The notes under the pieces were generated by a model. The model did not search any database and had not been told where the DNA came from. It worked only from the letters and a program-made list of their open reading frames with translations. Below, piece by piece: positions 1 to 6,431 of a DNA stretch of 10,384 nt. Both the position numbers and the translations under genes were made by a program. The DNA is taken from positions 1-10,384 of the forward strand of contig JAOAFW010000168.1 of the NCBI GenBank assembly GCA_026416065.1, written 5' to 3'. Source of the DNA: Fimbriimonadales bacterium. Lineage in GTDB: Bacteria > Armatimonadota > Fimbriimonadia > Fimbriimonadales > GBS-DC. The first letter of the stretch is position 1. Each line of letters opens with the position of its first letter.

Positions 1-484
1 CGGCGTGGTGAACCCCGAAACGCCCTACGACCTCGCCTACGAACGCGCCAAAACCGCCCTGCAACAGCTCGCCCCCGAAGCCGAACGGCGCAAGGTGAGC
101 ATCGCGATTGAGAATGTGTGGAACCGCTTCCTGCTCAGCCCACTGGAGACGCGCGACTTGATCGACTCGCTGGGCAGCCCCTATGTCGGCGTCTACTTCG
201 ACGCGGGCAACATCCTCGCCTACGGCTACCCCCAGCACTGGATTGCCATTCTGGGCGGGCGTATCAAGCGCGTGCATGTGAAGGACTTCCGCGCCGACAT
301 CGGCAACATTCAGGGCTTTGCGAACCCGTTGCAGGGCGATGTGCCGTGGATGGCGGTACGCGCCGCGCTGGAGGCAATTGGCTATCAGGGCTACATCACG
401 GCGGAAGTGGGTGGCTATCGCCTATTCCCCGAACTCGGCTTGCGCCACATCGCCGACGCGCTGCGGGCGGTGTTTCAGAGTTAA
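1..484 (+). CDS. Sugar phosphate isomerase/epimerase, xylose-isomerase-like TIM barrel (5'-truncated)
   Basis: C-terminal part of a protein of the xylose isomerase-like TIM-barrel superfamily (AP endonuclease 2 fold), which contains sugar epimerases/isomerases using a divalent metal. The frame is open to the left edge, so the true start lies outside the window; the GTG at 5-7 is not claimed as the start. The four metal ligands expected by analogy with D-tagatose 3-epimerase are visible, counting from that GTG codon as residue 1: Glu36 in AIENVWN, Asp66 in YFDAGN, His91 in HVKDF and Glu134 in TAEVGG. The run SPYVGVYFDAGN is typical of hexulose/pentulose epimerase-like members. Together these suggest an intact catalytic barrel half. 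The substrate cannot be read from sequence. The stop (TAA) lies 14 bp from the stop of a second, divergent member of the same superfamily on the other strand. Confidence 0.88.
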   Translation, partial: GVVNPETPYDLAYERAKTALQQLAPEAERRKVSIAIENVWNRFLLSPLETRDLIDSLGSPYVGVYFDAGNILAYGYPQHWIAILGGRIKRVHVKDFRADIGNIQGFANPLQGDVPWMAVRAALEAIGYQGYITAEVGGYRLFPELGLRHIADALRAVFQS

Positions 485-498
485 GGAAGCCGGTACGC

Positions 499-1326
499 CT
501 ACGCGCTCCACACGGCGTCTATCTGTGCCCTGAGAAAAGTGAGCGATTTGCGGAAGCCCGCATCGCCCTGCGCCTGACCGTCCTCGATACTCAGGTAGCC
601 CGCGTAGCCGTGCGACTTCAGAATTTGCAGCAGGGGCGCAAACGGCACTGCCCCCTCGCCTAAAACGCTGTGCTGGTACTCGCCCGGTAAACGGTCGCCT
701 GCATGTACATGATGCACTTTATGCGCCACGCGCTGCAGGAGCGCAACCGGGTCTGCGCCCGTCATCAGCGGGTTCGCAAAGTCGAAGTTTACGCGCACGG
801 GCGTCGGCTCGATCTGCTCGAAAATCTGCAAGAAGCGTTCGGGCAGGAACGAGAAATCCTCGCGTGTCCACAGGCGGTCTTTATAGTGATTCTCGTAGCA
901 AGGATACACGCCACAGGGGACGGCATACTCTGCAAGTCTGACCATGTACTCAACGGCGTACTGGATAGCCTCTTGGGGTGTCCCGCCGTCGTGAACCATG
1001 CCGGCGGTGGGGCGCACGGCGGTCGCTCCGAGTTCCGCCGCCCAGTCCACACGTTGTTTCATGGAATCCAGCTCCGCGGCGCGAACGGCGGGGTCGGGGT
1101 TGGTGAAATCGGGCGCGCAGGTAATCTGGCTTACGCGCAGCCCCAGCTGGCTCAGCGTGGCTTTCACCTGTGGCAGGCTTTCATCGCTCAGGAAAGCGTG
1201 ATAAATCTCCACCGCCTGCACGCCGAACGCCGGAGCCTGGTGCAGCCAGTCGTCCACTGTCATCGAGCCCTGCACGATGGGGTGGATCAGGCGCACGGGC
1301 ATCCACGCAATCGTCGGTTTAACCAT
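499..1326 (-). CDS. Sugar phosphate isomerase/epimerase, xylose-isomerase-like TIM barrel
   Basis: A complete 275-residue TIM-barrel protein of the xylose isomerase-like superfamily; the family's usual length is about 250-300. The four expected metal ligands are Glu145 (PCYENHY), Asp182 (NFDFAN), His208 (HHVHAGD) and Glu248 (LSIED). The segment GEGAVPFAPLLQIL before the last strand is also characteristic. It is probably a cytosolic isomerase, epimerase or dehydratase acting on a sugar or inositol derivative; the substrate is unknown. The ATG at 1326 is chosen because the barrel sequence begins there (MVKPTIAW) and because it overlaps the rbfA stop by 8 bp, which suggests translational coupling. 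No Shine-Dalgarno site precedes it; the minus strand here reads CCTCCTC, the opposite of one. A longer start at 1380 would add 18 uncharacteristic residues inside rbfA. It is the last gene of the ylxP-rbfA unit, converging on another isomerase-like gene. Confidence 0.87.
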   Translation of the reverse strand: MVKPTIAWMPVRLIHPIVQGSMTVDDWLHQAPAFGVQAVEIYHAFLSDESLPQVKATLSQLGLRVSQITCAPDFTNPDPAVRAAELDSMKQRVDWAAELGATAVRPTAGMVHDGGTPQEAIQYAVEYMVRLAEYAVPCGVYPCYENHYKDRLWTREDFSFLPERFLQIFEQIEPTPVRVNFDFANPLMTGADPVALLQRVAHKVHHVHAGDRLPGEYQHSVLGEGAVPFAPLLQILKSHGYAGYLSIEDGQAQGDAGFRKSLTFLRAQIDAVWSA

Positions 1327-1651
1327 CTTTGAGGAGGCGGCTAATCCGGTCGGCATCGCGCAGCGAAGGGTCGTCGACAAACACCAGTCGGGGGATTCGC
1401 TTCAGGTGTAATCGCTTCCCCAACAGTCCCTTGATGTAGCCAGCGGAGTGTTGCAGGGCGTCGAGCGTTTGCTTGCGGCGTCGCTCGTCGCCCAACACAC
1501 TTACATAGACGGTCGCCTGCGAAAGGTCGCGCGCGACCTTCACTCCCGTAATCGTCGCCAAGCCTAAATCCTGTCCCGCTAAATCCTTCAGTAGCACCTG
1601 ACTCAGTTCGGCAGTCAGGAGCGATTCTAATCGTTCCATGCGTCCGCCCAT
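1319..1651 (-). CDS. rbfA: 30S ribosome-binding factor RbfA
   Basis: RbfA is a small KH-fold protein that binds the 30S subunit and helps mature the 5' end of 16S rRNA. This copy has 110 residues, normal for the family. Features seen are the N-terminal helix (MERLESLLTAELSQ), the segment ATITGVKVARDLSQATVYVS, and the C-terminal KH half with LQHSAGYIKGLLGKRL followed by RIPRLVFVDDPSL. The start at 1651 (MGGRMERL) is supported by a strong AAGGAGG site six nucleotides upstream. An internal ATG at 1639 is possible but lacks such spacing. The gene lies 14 bp after ylxP, whose end has tandem TAA stops next to this ribosome site. The ylxP-rbfA pairing is a conserved bacterial arrangement; what is missing here is infB before it and nrnA/truB after it. 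Confidence 0.93.
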   Translation of the reverse strand: MGGRMERLESLLTAELSQVLLKDLAGQDLGLATITGVKVARDLSQATVYVSVLGDERRRKQTLDALQHSAGYIKGLLGKRLHLKRIPRLVFVDDPSLRDADRISRLLKDG

Positions 1652-1665
1652 TGGCGTCCTCCTTA

Positions 1666-1953
1666 TTAGAGCAGCTCCAGATGGCTTTCCAGTAGTATGA
1701 TACGCCCGTCGGCTTCCAAGCGTTCCAACACAGTATCCAGCACGCGATTGACAAAATCGGTCTGGTTGCCCACACACGCGATGGCGATACACGCCCGCTG
1801 GTGCAAATCGTGGTGGTCGACTTCCGCGATGGAGAGGTTGAAGTCGTTGCGCAGGCGTGTAATCAGGCTCTGCACCACCTGTCGCTTCTCCTTCAGCGAG
1901 CGACAACCGCCAATGTGTAGTTCGACGGTCAAAACGCCGATTCGTGCCGTCAT
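1666..1953 (-). CDS. ylxP: YlxP/DUF503 family protein
   Basis: A 95-residue protein of the DUF503 (YlxP) family, commonly encoded between infB and rbfA and presumed to act near the ribosome or RNA; its molecular role is not established. The family pattern is clear: the opening IGVLTVELHIGGCRSLKEKR, then FNLSIAEVDHHDLHQRA, then a helical stretch FVNRVLDTVLERLE. The ATG at 1953 is preferred because the conserved sequence begins there; an in-frame ATG at 1989 would add 12 unrelated residues that run through the promoter-like element. There is no Shine-Dalgarno site before 1953. Instead a TATACT box ends 9 nt upstream, suggesting a leaderless or near-leaderless message. The gene ends with tandem TAA TAA codons just before rbfA's ribosome site. 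It is first in the unit ylxP-rbfA-isomerase. Confidence 0.9.
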   Translation of the reverse strand: MTARIGVLTVELHIGGCRSLKEKRQVVQSLITRLRNDFNLSIAEVDHHDLHQRACIAIACVGNQTDFVNRVLDTVLERLEADGRIILLESHLELL

Positions 1954-1962
1954 TTGAAATAG

Positions 1963-1972
1963 AGTATACCTG
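1963..1972 (-). promoter_or_regulatory. Extended -10 promoter of ylxP-rbfA-isomerase unit
   Basis: On the minus strand this reads CAGGTATACT. The TATACT (1963-1968) closely matches a sigma-70-type -10 box and ends 9 nt before the ylxP ATG. No convincing -35 hexamer lies about 17 nt upstream. The identical 10-mer occurs upstream of the transketolase gene, and close variants precede lspA and recN, which supports a real element. Transcription would start about 2-4 nt before the ATG. Confidence 0.6.
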
Positions 1973-1980
1973 TTGTGGGC

Positions 1981-1990
1981 ATGGTACACT
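1981..1990 (+). promoter_or_regulatory. Putative -10 promoter of the methyltransferase gene
   Basis: The sequence ATGGTACACT contains GGTACACT, a variant of the GGTAtaCT element found before other genes here. It ends 35 nt before the methyltransferase ATG, leaving room for a short leader with the GGAGG ribosome site at 2015-2019. No clear -35 box is seen. It lies back to back with the ylxP -10 box, with 16 bp between the two hexamers. Confidence 0.45.
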
Positions 1991-2025
1991 TTTCAGGTGG
2001 GACGCCGTCGCTGTGGAGGCATACT

Positions 2026-3120
2026 ATGGGCGCACTGCCAGTGAATCAGGTTATTCAAGGAGACTGTATAGAGGTTATGCGCCAACTCCCCGAAAAGTCG
2101 GTGGATTGCGTCTTCGCCGATCCACCGTACAATCTGCAGCTGCGCCAGCCTCTGTATCGTCCCAATCGCACGCAGGTCGATGCTGTGGACGACGAATGGG
2201 ATCGGTTCGAAAGCTTTGAAGCCTACGATGCGTTCACTGTGGAATGGCTTTCCGCAGCACGGCGCGTGCTGAAAGACACCGGCACTTTGTGGGTCATCGG
2301 CAGCTATCACAACATCTTTCGGATAGGCAAAGTTCTACAGGATTTGGGATTCTGGATTCTGAACGATATTATCTGGGTGAAAACCAACCCGATGCCGAAC
2401 TTCAGGGGCGTGCGGTTCACCAACGCGCACGAGACGCTTATCTGGGCGCAAAAACTAAAGGGTAAGCCCTATACCTTCAGCTACCATGACCTGAAAGCGT
2501 TGAACGACGATCTACAGATGCGCAGTGACTGGCACTTGCCTCTTTGTGTCGGGGACGAGCGACTGCGCGTGAACGGGGAGAAGGCACACTCCACCCAAAA
2601 GCCTGAGGCGTTGCTGTACCGGGTGATACTGGCAAGCACTCGTCCGGGCGACGTGGCATTGGATCCGTTTTTTGTCACGGGTCCCACCGGCGTTGTGGCG
2701 AAGCGACTGGGACGCCGCTGGATTGGAATCGAGCAAGATGCACACTATGTGGAGTTAGCTCGTCGGCGAATCGAGGCGGTTGTGCCCCCGTCCGAGGCGT
2801 ATGTAGCGTGGCGCGTTGCCGCCCGAAAACCGCCGCGGGTACCGTTCGGGGCTTTGGTGGAGAACGGCTACCTCGCGCCCGGCGACGCCCTCTACTTTCA
2901 GGCAGATACGAACCACGCCGCACACGTGCTGGCGAACGGACATATTCGATACCAAGATGGGACGGAAGGCTCCATCCACGCTGTGGCGAAGTATCTGCTG
3001 GGCGCACCCTGCAACGGCTGGGAAGTATGGTACTACACCCACGGCGACACAGGTGAACTGTTGCCCCTCGATACCTTGCGCAAACGGTACCTTTGTGAAG
3101 CGTATCAGACCCCCAAATAA
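2026..3120 (+). CDS. CcrM/HinfI-like adenine-N6 DNA methyltransferase with C-terminal RAMA domain
   Basis: A 364-residue beta-class adenine-N6 DNA methyltransferase closely resembling CcrM and M.HinfI, enzymes that methylate adenine in GANTC. In order: an N-terminal GDCIEVMRQLPEKSVD strand-helix, catalytic motif IV DPPY at residues 32-35, the family block AVDDEWDRFESFEAYDAFT, the run DLGFWILNDIIWVKTNPMPN, HSTQKPEALL, and the AdoMet-binding motif I at 213-222. A RAMA (restriction adenine methylase associated) domain fills about 271-360, with VPFGALVENGYLAPGD and GAPCNGWEVW. Motif I is odd: it reads DPFFVTGPTG where the family norm is DPFFGTGTTG, so Val217 replaces a loop glycine and Pro220 a threonine. 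The start at 2026 has GGAGG six nucleotides upstream. No restriction endonuclease is adjacent, so it looks solitary, as CcrM is. GANTC specificity is inferred from similarity only. Confidence 0.92.
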   Translation: MGALPVNQVIQGDCIEVMRQLPEKSVDCVFADPPYNLQLRQPLYRPNRTQVDAVDDEWDRFESFEAYDAFTVEWLSAARRVLKDTGTLWVIGSYHNIFRIGKVLQDLGFWILNDIIWVKTNPMPNFRGVRFTNAHETLIWAQKLKGKPYTFSYHDLKALNDDLQMRSDWHLPLCVGDERLRVNGEKAHSTQKPEALLYRVILASTRPGDVALDPFFVTGPTGVVAKRLGRRWIGIEQDAHYVELARRRIEAVVPPSEAYVAWRVAARKPPRVPFGALVENGYLAPGDALYFQADTNHAAHVLANGHIRYQDGTEGSIHAVAKYLLGAPCNGWEVWYYTHGDTGELLPLDTLRKRYLCEAYQTPK

Positions 3121-3160
3121 GGCGTGGGGAAGCCGGGCGCGTATGCCACAGCCCACGAAT

Positions 3161-3170
3161 CAGGTATCCT
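3161..3170 (+). promoter_or_regulatory. Putative extended -10 promoter of lspA
   Basis: CAGGTATCCT differs by one base from the CAGGTATACT element before ylxP and transketolase. TATCCT ends 9 nt before the lspA ATG, the same distance as at ylxP. The only ribosome-site-like bases (AAGG at 3174-3177) are just 2 nt from the ATG, too close to work normally, so a leaderless start is plausible. A GAATC site (3157-3161) abuts the element. Confidence 0.45.
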
Positions 3171-3179
3171 ACTAAGGCA

Positions 3180-3647
3180 ATGTTTTGGCGCGCGGCAATC
3201 GCAGTGTTCCTGCTGGACCAACTCACCAAACTCTGGGCAACAGCGAGCCTGAATCTGGACCAGTCGCTGCCGATAGTGCCGCCCTACTTTTACCTCACCC
3301 TGACCCACAACACGGGGATTGCGTTCGGTATGCTGGAGGGGCGCGGTTGGCTCACGATCCCGCTCACGCTTTGCGTTGCGGGGGGACTCATCTGGTATCA
3401 CTATCGGCATAGACCGTCGCGCGGCGTGCAACTGCTCACGGGACTGCTACTGGGGGGCGCGCTGGGCAACTTTGTGGATCGGATACGGCTGGGCTACGTG
3501 GTCGATATGTTCGATTTTGTGGTGTGGCCCGTGTTCAATGTGGCGGATATGGCGATTACCTGCTCGCTGCTGGGACTGATGGCGTTGCAGTTTTGGGGCG
3601 CGCGCGGAACGGAACCCGTCGGCGCGACCGAGGAGCCGCCTCGATGA
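3180..3647 (+). CDS. lspA: Lipoprotein signal peptidase (signal peptidase II)
   Basis: LspA is the inner-membrane aspartyl protease that removes the signal peptide from prolipoproteins after Lgt has lipidated the lipobox cysteine. This 155-residue protein has the usual size and four predicted membrane segments (about 3-20, 58-75, 84-100 and 117-140). Family blocks are DQLTK at 13-17, HNTGIAFG at 43-50, GGALGNFVDR at 92-101, VVDMFDF at 107-113 and FNVADMAI from 119. By comparison with Pseudomonas LspA, the catalytic aspartates are Asp109 and Asp123; both are present. The ATG at 3180 begins the first membrane segment directly. The stop overlaps the lgt start as ATGA, so the two lipoprotein-maturation enzymes are probably translated together. 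The proline-rich tail after residue 142 is short and ordinary. Confidence 0.94.
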   Translation: MFWRAAIAVFLLDQLTKLWATASLNLDQSLPIVPPYFYLTLTHNTGIAFGMLEGRGWLTIPLTLCVAGGLIWYHYRHRPSRGVQLLTGLLLGGALGNFVDRIRLGYVVDMFDFVVWPVFNVADMAITCSLLGLMALQFWGARGTEPVGATEEPPR

Positions 3648-4438
3648 GACCGGAACTCATCAAAATCGGACCCTTCACCCTGTATACCTACGGCTTTATG
3701 TGGATGGTGGGAATTTGGCTTGCCGTTTGGCGAGCCTTGCGCCACGCACCGCGTTATGGAATCAAGGCGGACGATGTGCTGGATATCACTTTCTGGAGCG
3801 TTGCGCTGGGGATAGTGGGGGGACGGCTTGCCTTCGTCGTCACCAACTGGTCGCGGTACGCGCCCGACCCGCTGAGTATTCTGCGCGTGTGGGAAGGCGG
3901 GATGTCGTATTTTGGGGGCTTTGGGCTGGCAATTGCGACGGCAATCTATCTGATACGCAAGCGCAACATCCCCATCTGGCAGGTGGGCGACCTCGCTGCG
4001 CCCTCGCTCGCACTGGGCTACGCGATCGCTCGAATCGGCTGCTTCGGCGCAGGCTGCTGCTATGGTGCACCAACGAACCTACCCTGGGGCGTTCAGTTTC
4101 CGGGACTGGAACACCCCGTGCATCCCACGCAACTCTACGCCACCGCGATGAACATCCTGATTTTCGCGGGGTTGTCCTACTGGGTGACGCGCCGACAGTT
4201 CGAAGGGCAGCTGTTTGCGGGGTTCCTGATATTACACGGGCTGTATCGGTTCATCAACGAGTTTTTCCGCGCTGGCGCCACCTCGAAGCTGATGCTCGGC
4301 GTGTTCACTTATGGGCATCTTGTGGCGGCAATCGTAATCCTGATTGGCGTCGTGTTATACGGGGCGTTAGCGCAAAGGGCGAAGCAGGTATACTCTCTGA
4401 ATACGGAGAGAGACGGCCATGGCAGGATACGCCCCTGA
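3644..4438 (+). CDS. lgt: Prolipoprotein diacylglyceryl transferase, divergent active-site type
   Basis: Lgt transfers diacylglycerol from phosphatidylglycerol to the lipobox cysteine, the first step of lipoprotein maturation. The 264-residue product has seven or so membrane segments and the family order: FTLYTYGFMWMVG near the N-terminus, VGGRLAFV, RVWEGGMSYFGG, the signature ARIGCFGAGCCYG at 129-141, HPTQLYA, and YRFINEFFR near the C-terminus. Arg130 aligns with E. coli Arg143. Other important E. coli positions differ: Phe90 sits where His103 is, Cys133 where Asn146 is, and Cys138 where Glu151 is. GCFxxGCCYG forms occur in other bacterial Lgt proteins as I recall them, so this looks like a subtype rather than damage. 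The start at 3644 overlaps the lspA stop and has GAGGAG eight nucleotides upstream. Its last 20 bp overlap the transketolase start. Confidence 0.87.
   Translation: MRPELIKIGPFTLYTYGFMWMVGIWLAVWRALRHAPRYGIKADDVLDITFWSVALGIVGGRLAFVVTNWSRYAPDPLSILRVWEGGMSYFGGFGLAIATAIYLIRKRNIPIWQVGDLAAPSLALGYAIARIGCFGAGCCYGAPTNLPWGVQFPGLEHPVHPTQLYATAMNILIFAGLSYWVTRRQFEGQLFAGFLILHGLYRFINEFFRAGATSKLMLGVFTYGHLVAAIVILIGVVLYGALAQRAKQVYSLNTERDGHGRIRP
4385..4394 (+). promoter_or_regulatory. Putative extended -10 promoter of transketolase, inside the 3' end of lgt
   Basis: CAGGTATACT here is identical over 10 bases (12 with the following CT) to the element before ylxP on the other strand. TATACT (4389-4394) ends 24 nt before the transketolase ATG, leaving a short leader with GGAGAG at 4405-4410. 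It would give transketolase its own transcription in addition to read-through from lspA-lgt. No clear -35 box is seen. Confidence 0.5.
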
Positions 4439-6290
4439 ACATATCGCGGCTTTGCAGGCGAAAGCGAACCTTCTGCGCATTCATTCTATTCGCACCACGA
4501 CCAAGGCAGGTTCCGGGCATCCTACGACCTGCATGTCGGCAGCAGATCTGGTGGCTGCGCTGTTTTTCCACGCGCTGCGCCACGACGTGCCCAACCCTCA
4601 AAATCCGCTGAACGACCGGGTGATTTTTTCCAAGGGGCACGCCGCACCGCTGCTGTATGCGGCGTGGGCGGAAGCAGGCGCATTTCCGATTGAGCATTTA
4701 GACACCCTGCGTGAGTTCGAGAGCGATTTAGAGGGGCATCCGACGCCGCGCTTTGCATGGTACGGCGCAGCGACCGGCTCGCTGGGGCAGGGGCTGTCCA
4801 TCGCCGCCGGGATGGCGCTCACCCTGCAGCGCGACCAGGTGCCTGCGAAAGTGTACTGCCTGATGGGCGACGGCGAGACAGCGGAAGGCGCAGTGTGGGA
4901 AGCCGCCGCCTTCGCCAGCTACTACAACCTGAGTAACCTGATTGCGCTGGTCGATGTGAACCGTCAAGGACAAAGCCAGCCGACAATGCTGCAACATGAT
5001 GTGCTGACCTACCAACGCCGTTTCGAAGCGTTCGGCTGGCAGGTCATCACTATCGATGGGCACGATATGGCACAGATCCTGAACGCGCTGGACACTGCGC
5101 AGAACGCCGAGCGTCCCGTCGCGATTGTAGCCCGCACGCTGAAAGGTAAGGGCGCGTCTGCAGTGGAAGACAAAGAGGGTTGGCACGGCAAACCGCTTCC
5201 GCCCGACCTTGCTGAACAGGCAATTGCCGAACTGCAACTGACGCCGGAGCAGCGGGAGCTGGCAAGCCGCCTGCGCGTGCAGCCGCCACGCGAGGCGCGC
5301 GCACCCGCTTATCCTGCCGCAATCCCCGAGGTGAGCTTACCGACCTATCCGCTCGGCGCACAGGTCGCCACCCGCGAAGCGTATGGCGACGCTCTGGTCG
5401 CGCTTGGGCACGCCGACCCGCGCATCTACGCGTTCGACGGCGATGTGAAGAACTCAACTTTCTCCGAGAAGTACCTCAAGGCGTTCCCCGACCGGTTCGT
5501 GGAGTGCTTTATCGCGGAGCAGAACATGGTGGGCGCAGCGGTCGGCGCGGCGGAGTGCGGCAAAATCCCCTTCGCATCCAGCTTCGCCTGCTTCCTGAGT
5601 CGCGCCTACGATTTTATCCGCATGGCGGCAATCGGCAGGGCGAATGTGAAGTTCTGTGGCTCCCACGTGGGGGTGTCTATCGGCGAGGACGGTCCCTCGC
5701 AGATGGGCTTGGAAGACCTTGCGATGTTCCGTGCCATCCCTGACGCTGCCGTACTCTATCCCTCAGACGCCGTCTCCGCCGTGAAACTGGTGGAGCAGGC
5801 GGCGCACTATCGGGGCATCGCCTATATCCGCACCACACGCCCGAAAACGCCCGTCATCTATGCTAATGACGAGGCGTTCCCCATCGGCGGGTGCAAAATC
5901 GTGCGTCAGTCGCCGCACGATGTGGTCACGGTCGTTGGCGCGGGCGTCACGCTCCATGAAGCGATGAAAGCCTACGAACAACTACTGCAGGAGGGAATCC
6001 CGATTCGAGTGATTGACCTCTACTCGGTCAAGCCCATCGACGCGGAGACGCTCATCCGTTGTGGGCAGCAGACGAACGGAACCCTCATCACAGTGGAGGA
6101 TCACTATCCCGAAGGGGGGATAGGCGAGGCGGTTGCAGCAGCTGTGAACGGCTACGGGATTCGTGTCTACCGACTGGCGGTGCGCGAAATCCCTCGTTCT
6201 GGCAAGCCGGAGACGCTGCTTGCTGCCTACGGAATCGACGCGCAGGCGATTATCGAGGCAGTGCGCGCCGTGGCGCAGGGGGCTGCGTAG
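4419..6290 (+). CDS. tkt: Transketolase, short animal-type form
   Basis: Transketolase uses thiamine diphosphate and a divalent metal to move two-carbon units between sugar phosphates in the non-oxidative pentose phosphate pathway. This copy is complete on one chain: the ThDP-binding N-terminal part with AGSGHPTTCMSAADL (His34), SKGHAAP, and GDGETAEGAVWEA (from Gly150) continuing to NR at 181-182; the pyrimidine-binding domain with catalytic Glu367 in IAEQNM; SIGEDGPSQMGLEDLAMFR; and the C-terminal domain with VTVVGAGVTLHEA, TVEDHYPEGGIGEAV and PRSGKP. At 623 residues it has the length of human transketolase and resembles it block by block, unlike the roughly 660-residue E. coli type. The start has GGAGAG eight nucleotides upstream and overlaps the end of lgt by 20 bp. 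An internal promoter-like element inside lgt may drive it separately. Isomerase-like genes nearby share a sugar-phosphate theme, but no direct link is shown. Confidence 0.95.
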   Translation: MAGYAPEHIAALQAKANLLRIHSIRTTTKAGSGHPTTCMSAADLVAALFFHALRHDVPNPQNPLNDRVIFSKGHAAPLLYAAWAEAGAFPIEHLDTLREFESDLEGHPTPRFAWYGAATGSLGQGLSIAAGMALTLQRDQVPAKVYCLMGDGETAEGAVWEAAAFASYYNLSNLIALVDVNRQGQSQPTMLQHDVLTYQRRFEAFGWQVITIDGHDMAQILNALDTAQNAERPVAIVARTLKGKGASAVEDKEGWHGKPLPPDLAEQAIAELQLTPEQRELASRLRVQPPREARAPAYPAAIPEVSLPTYPLGAQVATREAYGDALVALGHADPRIYAFDGDVKNSTFSEKYLKAFPDRFVECFIAEQNMVGAAVGAAECGKIPFASSFACFLSRAYDFIRMAAIGRANVKFCGSHVGVSIGEDGPSQMGLEDLAMFRAIPDAAVLYPSDAVSAVKLVEQAAHYRGIAYIRTTRPKTPVIYANDEAFPIGGCKIVRQSPHDVVTVVGAGVTLHEAMKAYEQLLQEGIPIRVIDLYSVKPIDAETLIRCGQQTNGTLITVEDHYPEGGIGEAVAAAVNGYGIRVYRLAVREIPRSGKPETLLAAYGIDAQAIIEAVRAVAQGAA

Positions 6291-6431
6291 GCGACTGTGT
6301 AAGACATCAATCAACGCTCAGAGCAGGCGAGCCAACTTCCTCTTTGTGAGCGGGACATAGGCGATCTCAAGGACCTCGGCTGCCCACCAGCAGGAAACAC
6401 GACTCGAAAACGGAAATCATTCTCAGCCTCT

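Noticed and set aside
703..1332. Long open frame on the plus strand opposite the isomerase
   Set aside because: It is antisense to a well-supported gene, and its composition matches reverse translation in GC-rich DNA with no family features.
1327..1380. Longer N-terminus for the minus-strand isomerase
   Set aside because: It adds 18 uncharacteristic residues lying wholly inside rbfA; the 8-bp overlap start at 1326 is simpler.
1975..2025. Longer N-terminus for the methyltransferase (start at 1975)
   Set aside because: It has no ribosome site and runs through the putative -10 box; ATG 2026 has GGAGG six nucleotides upstream and fits the family start.
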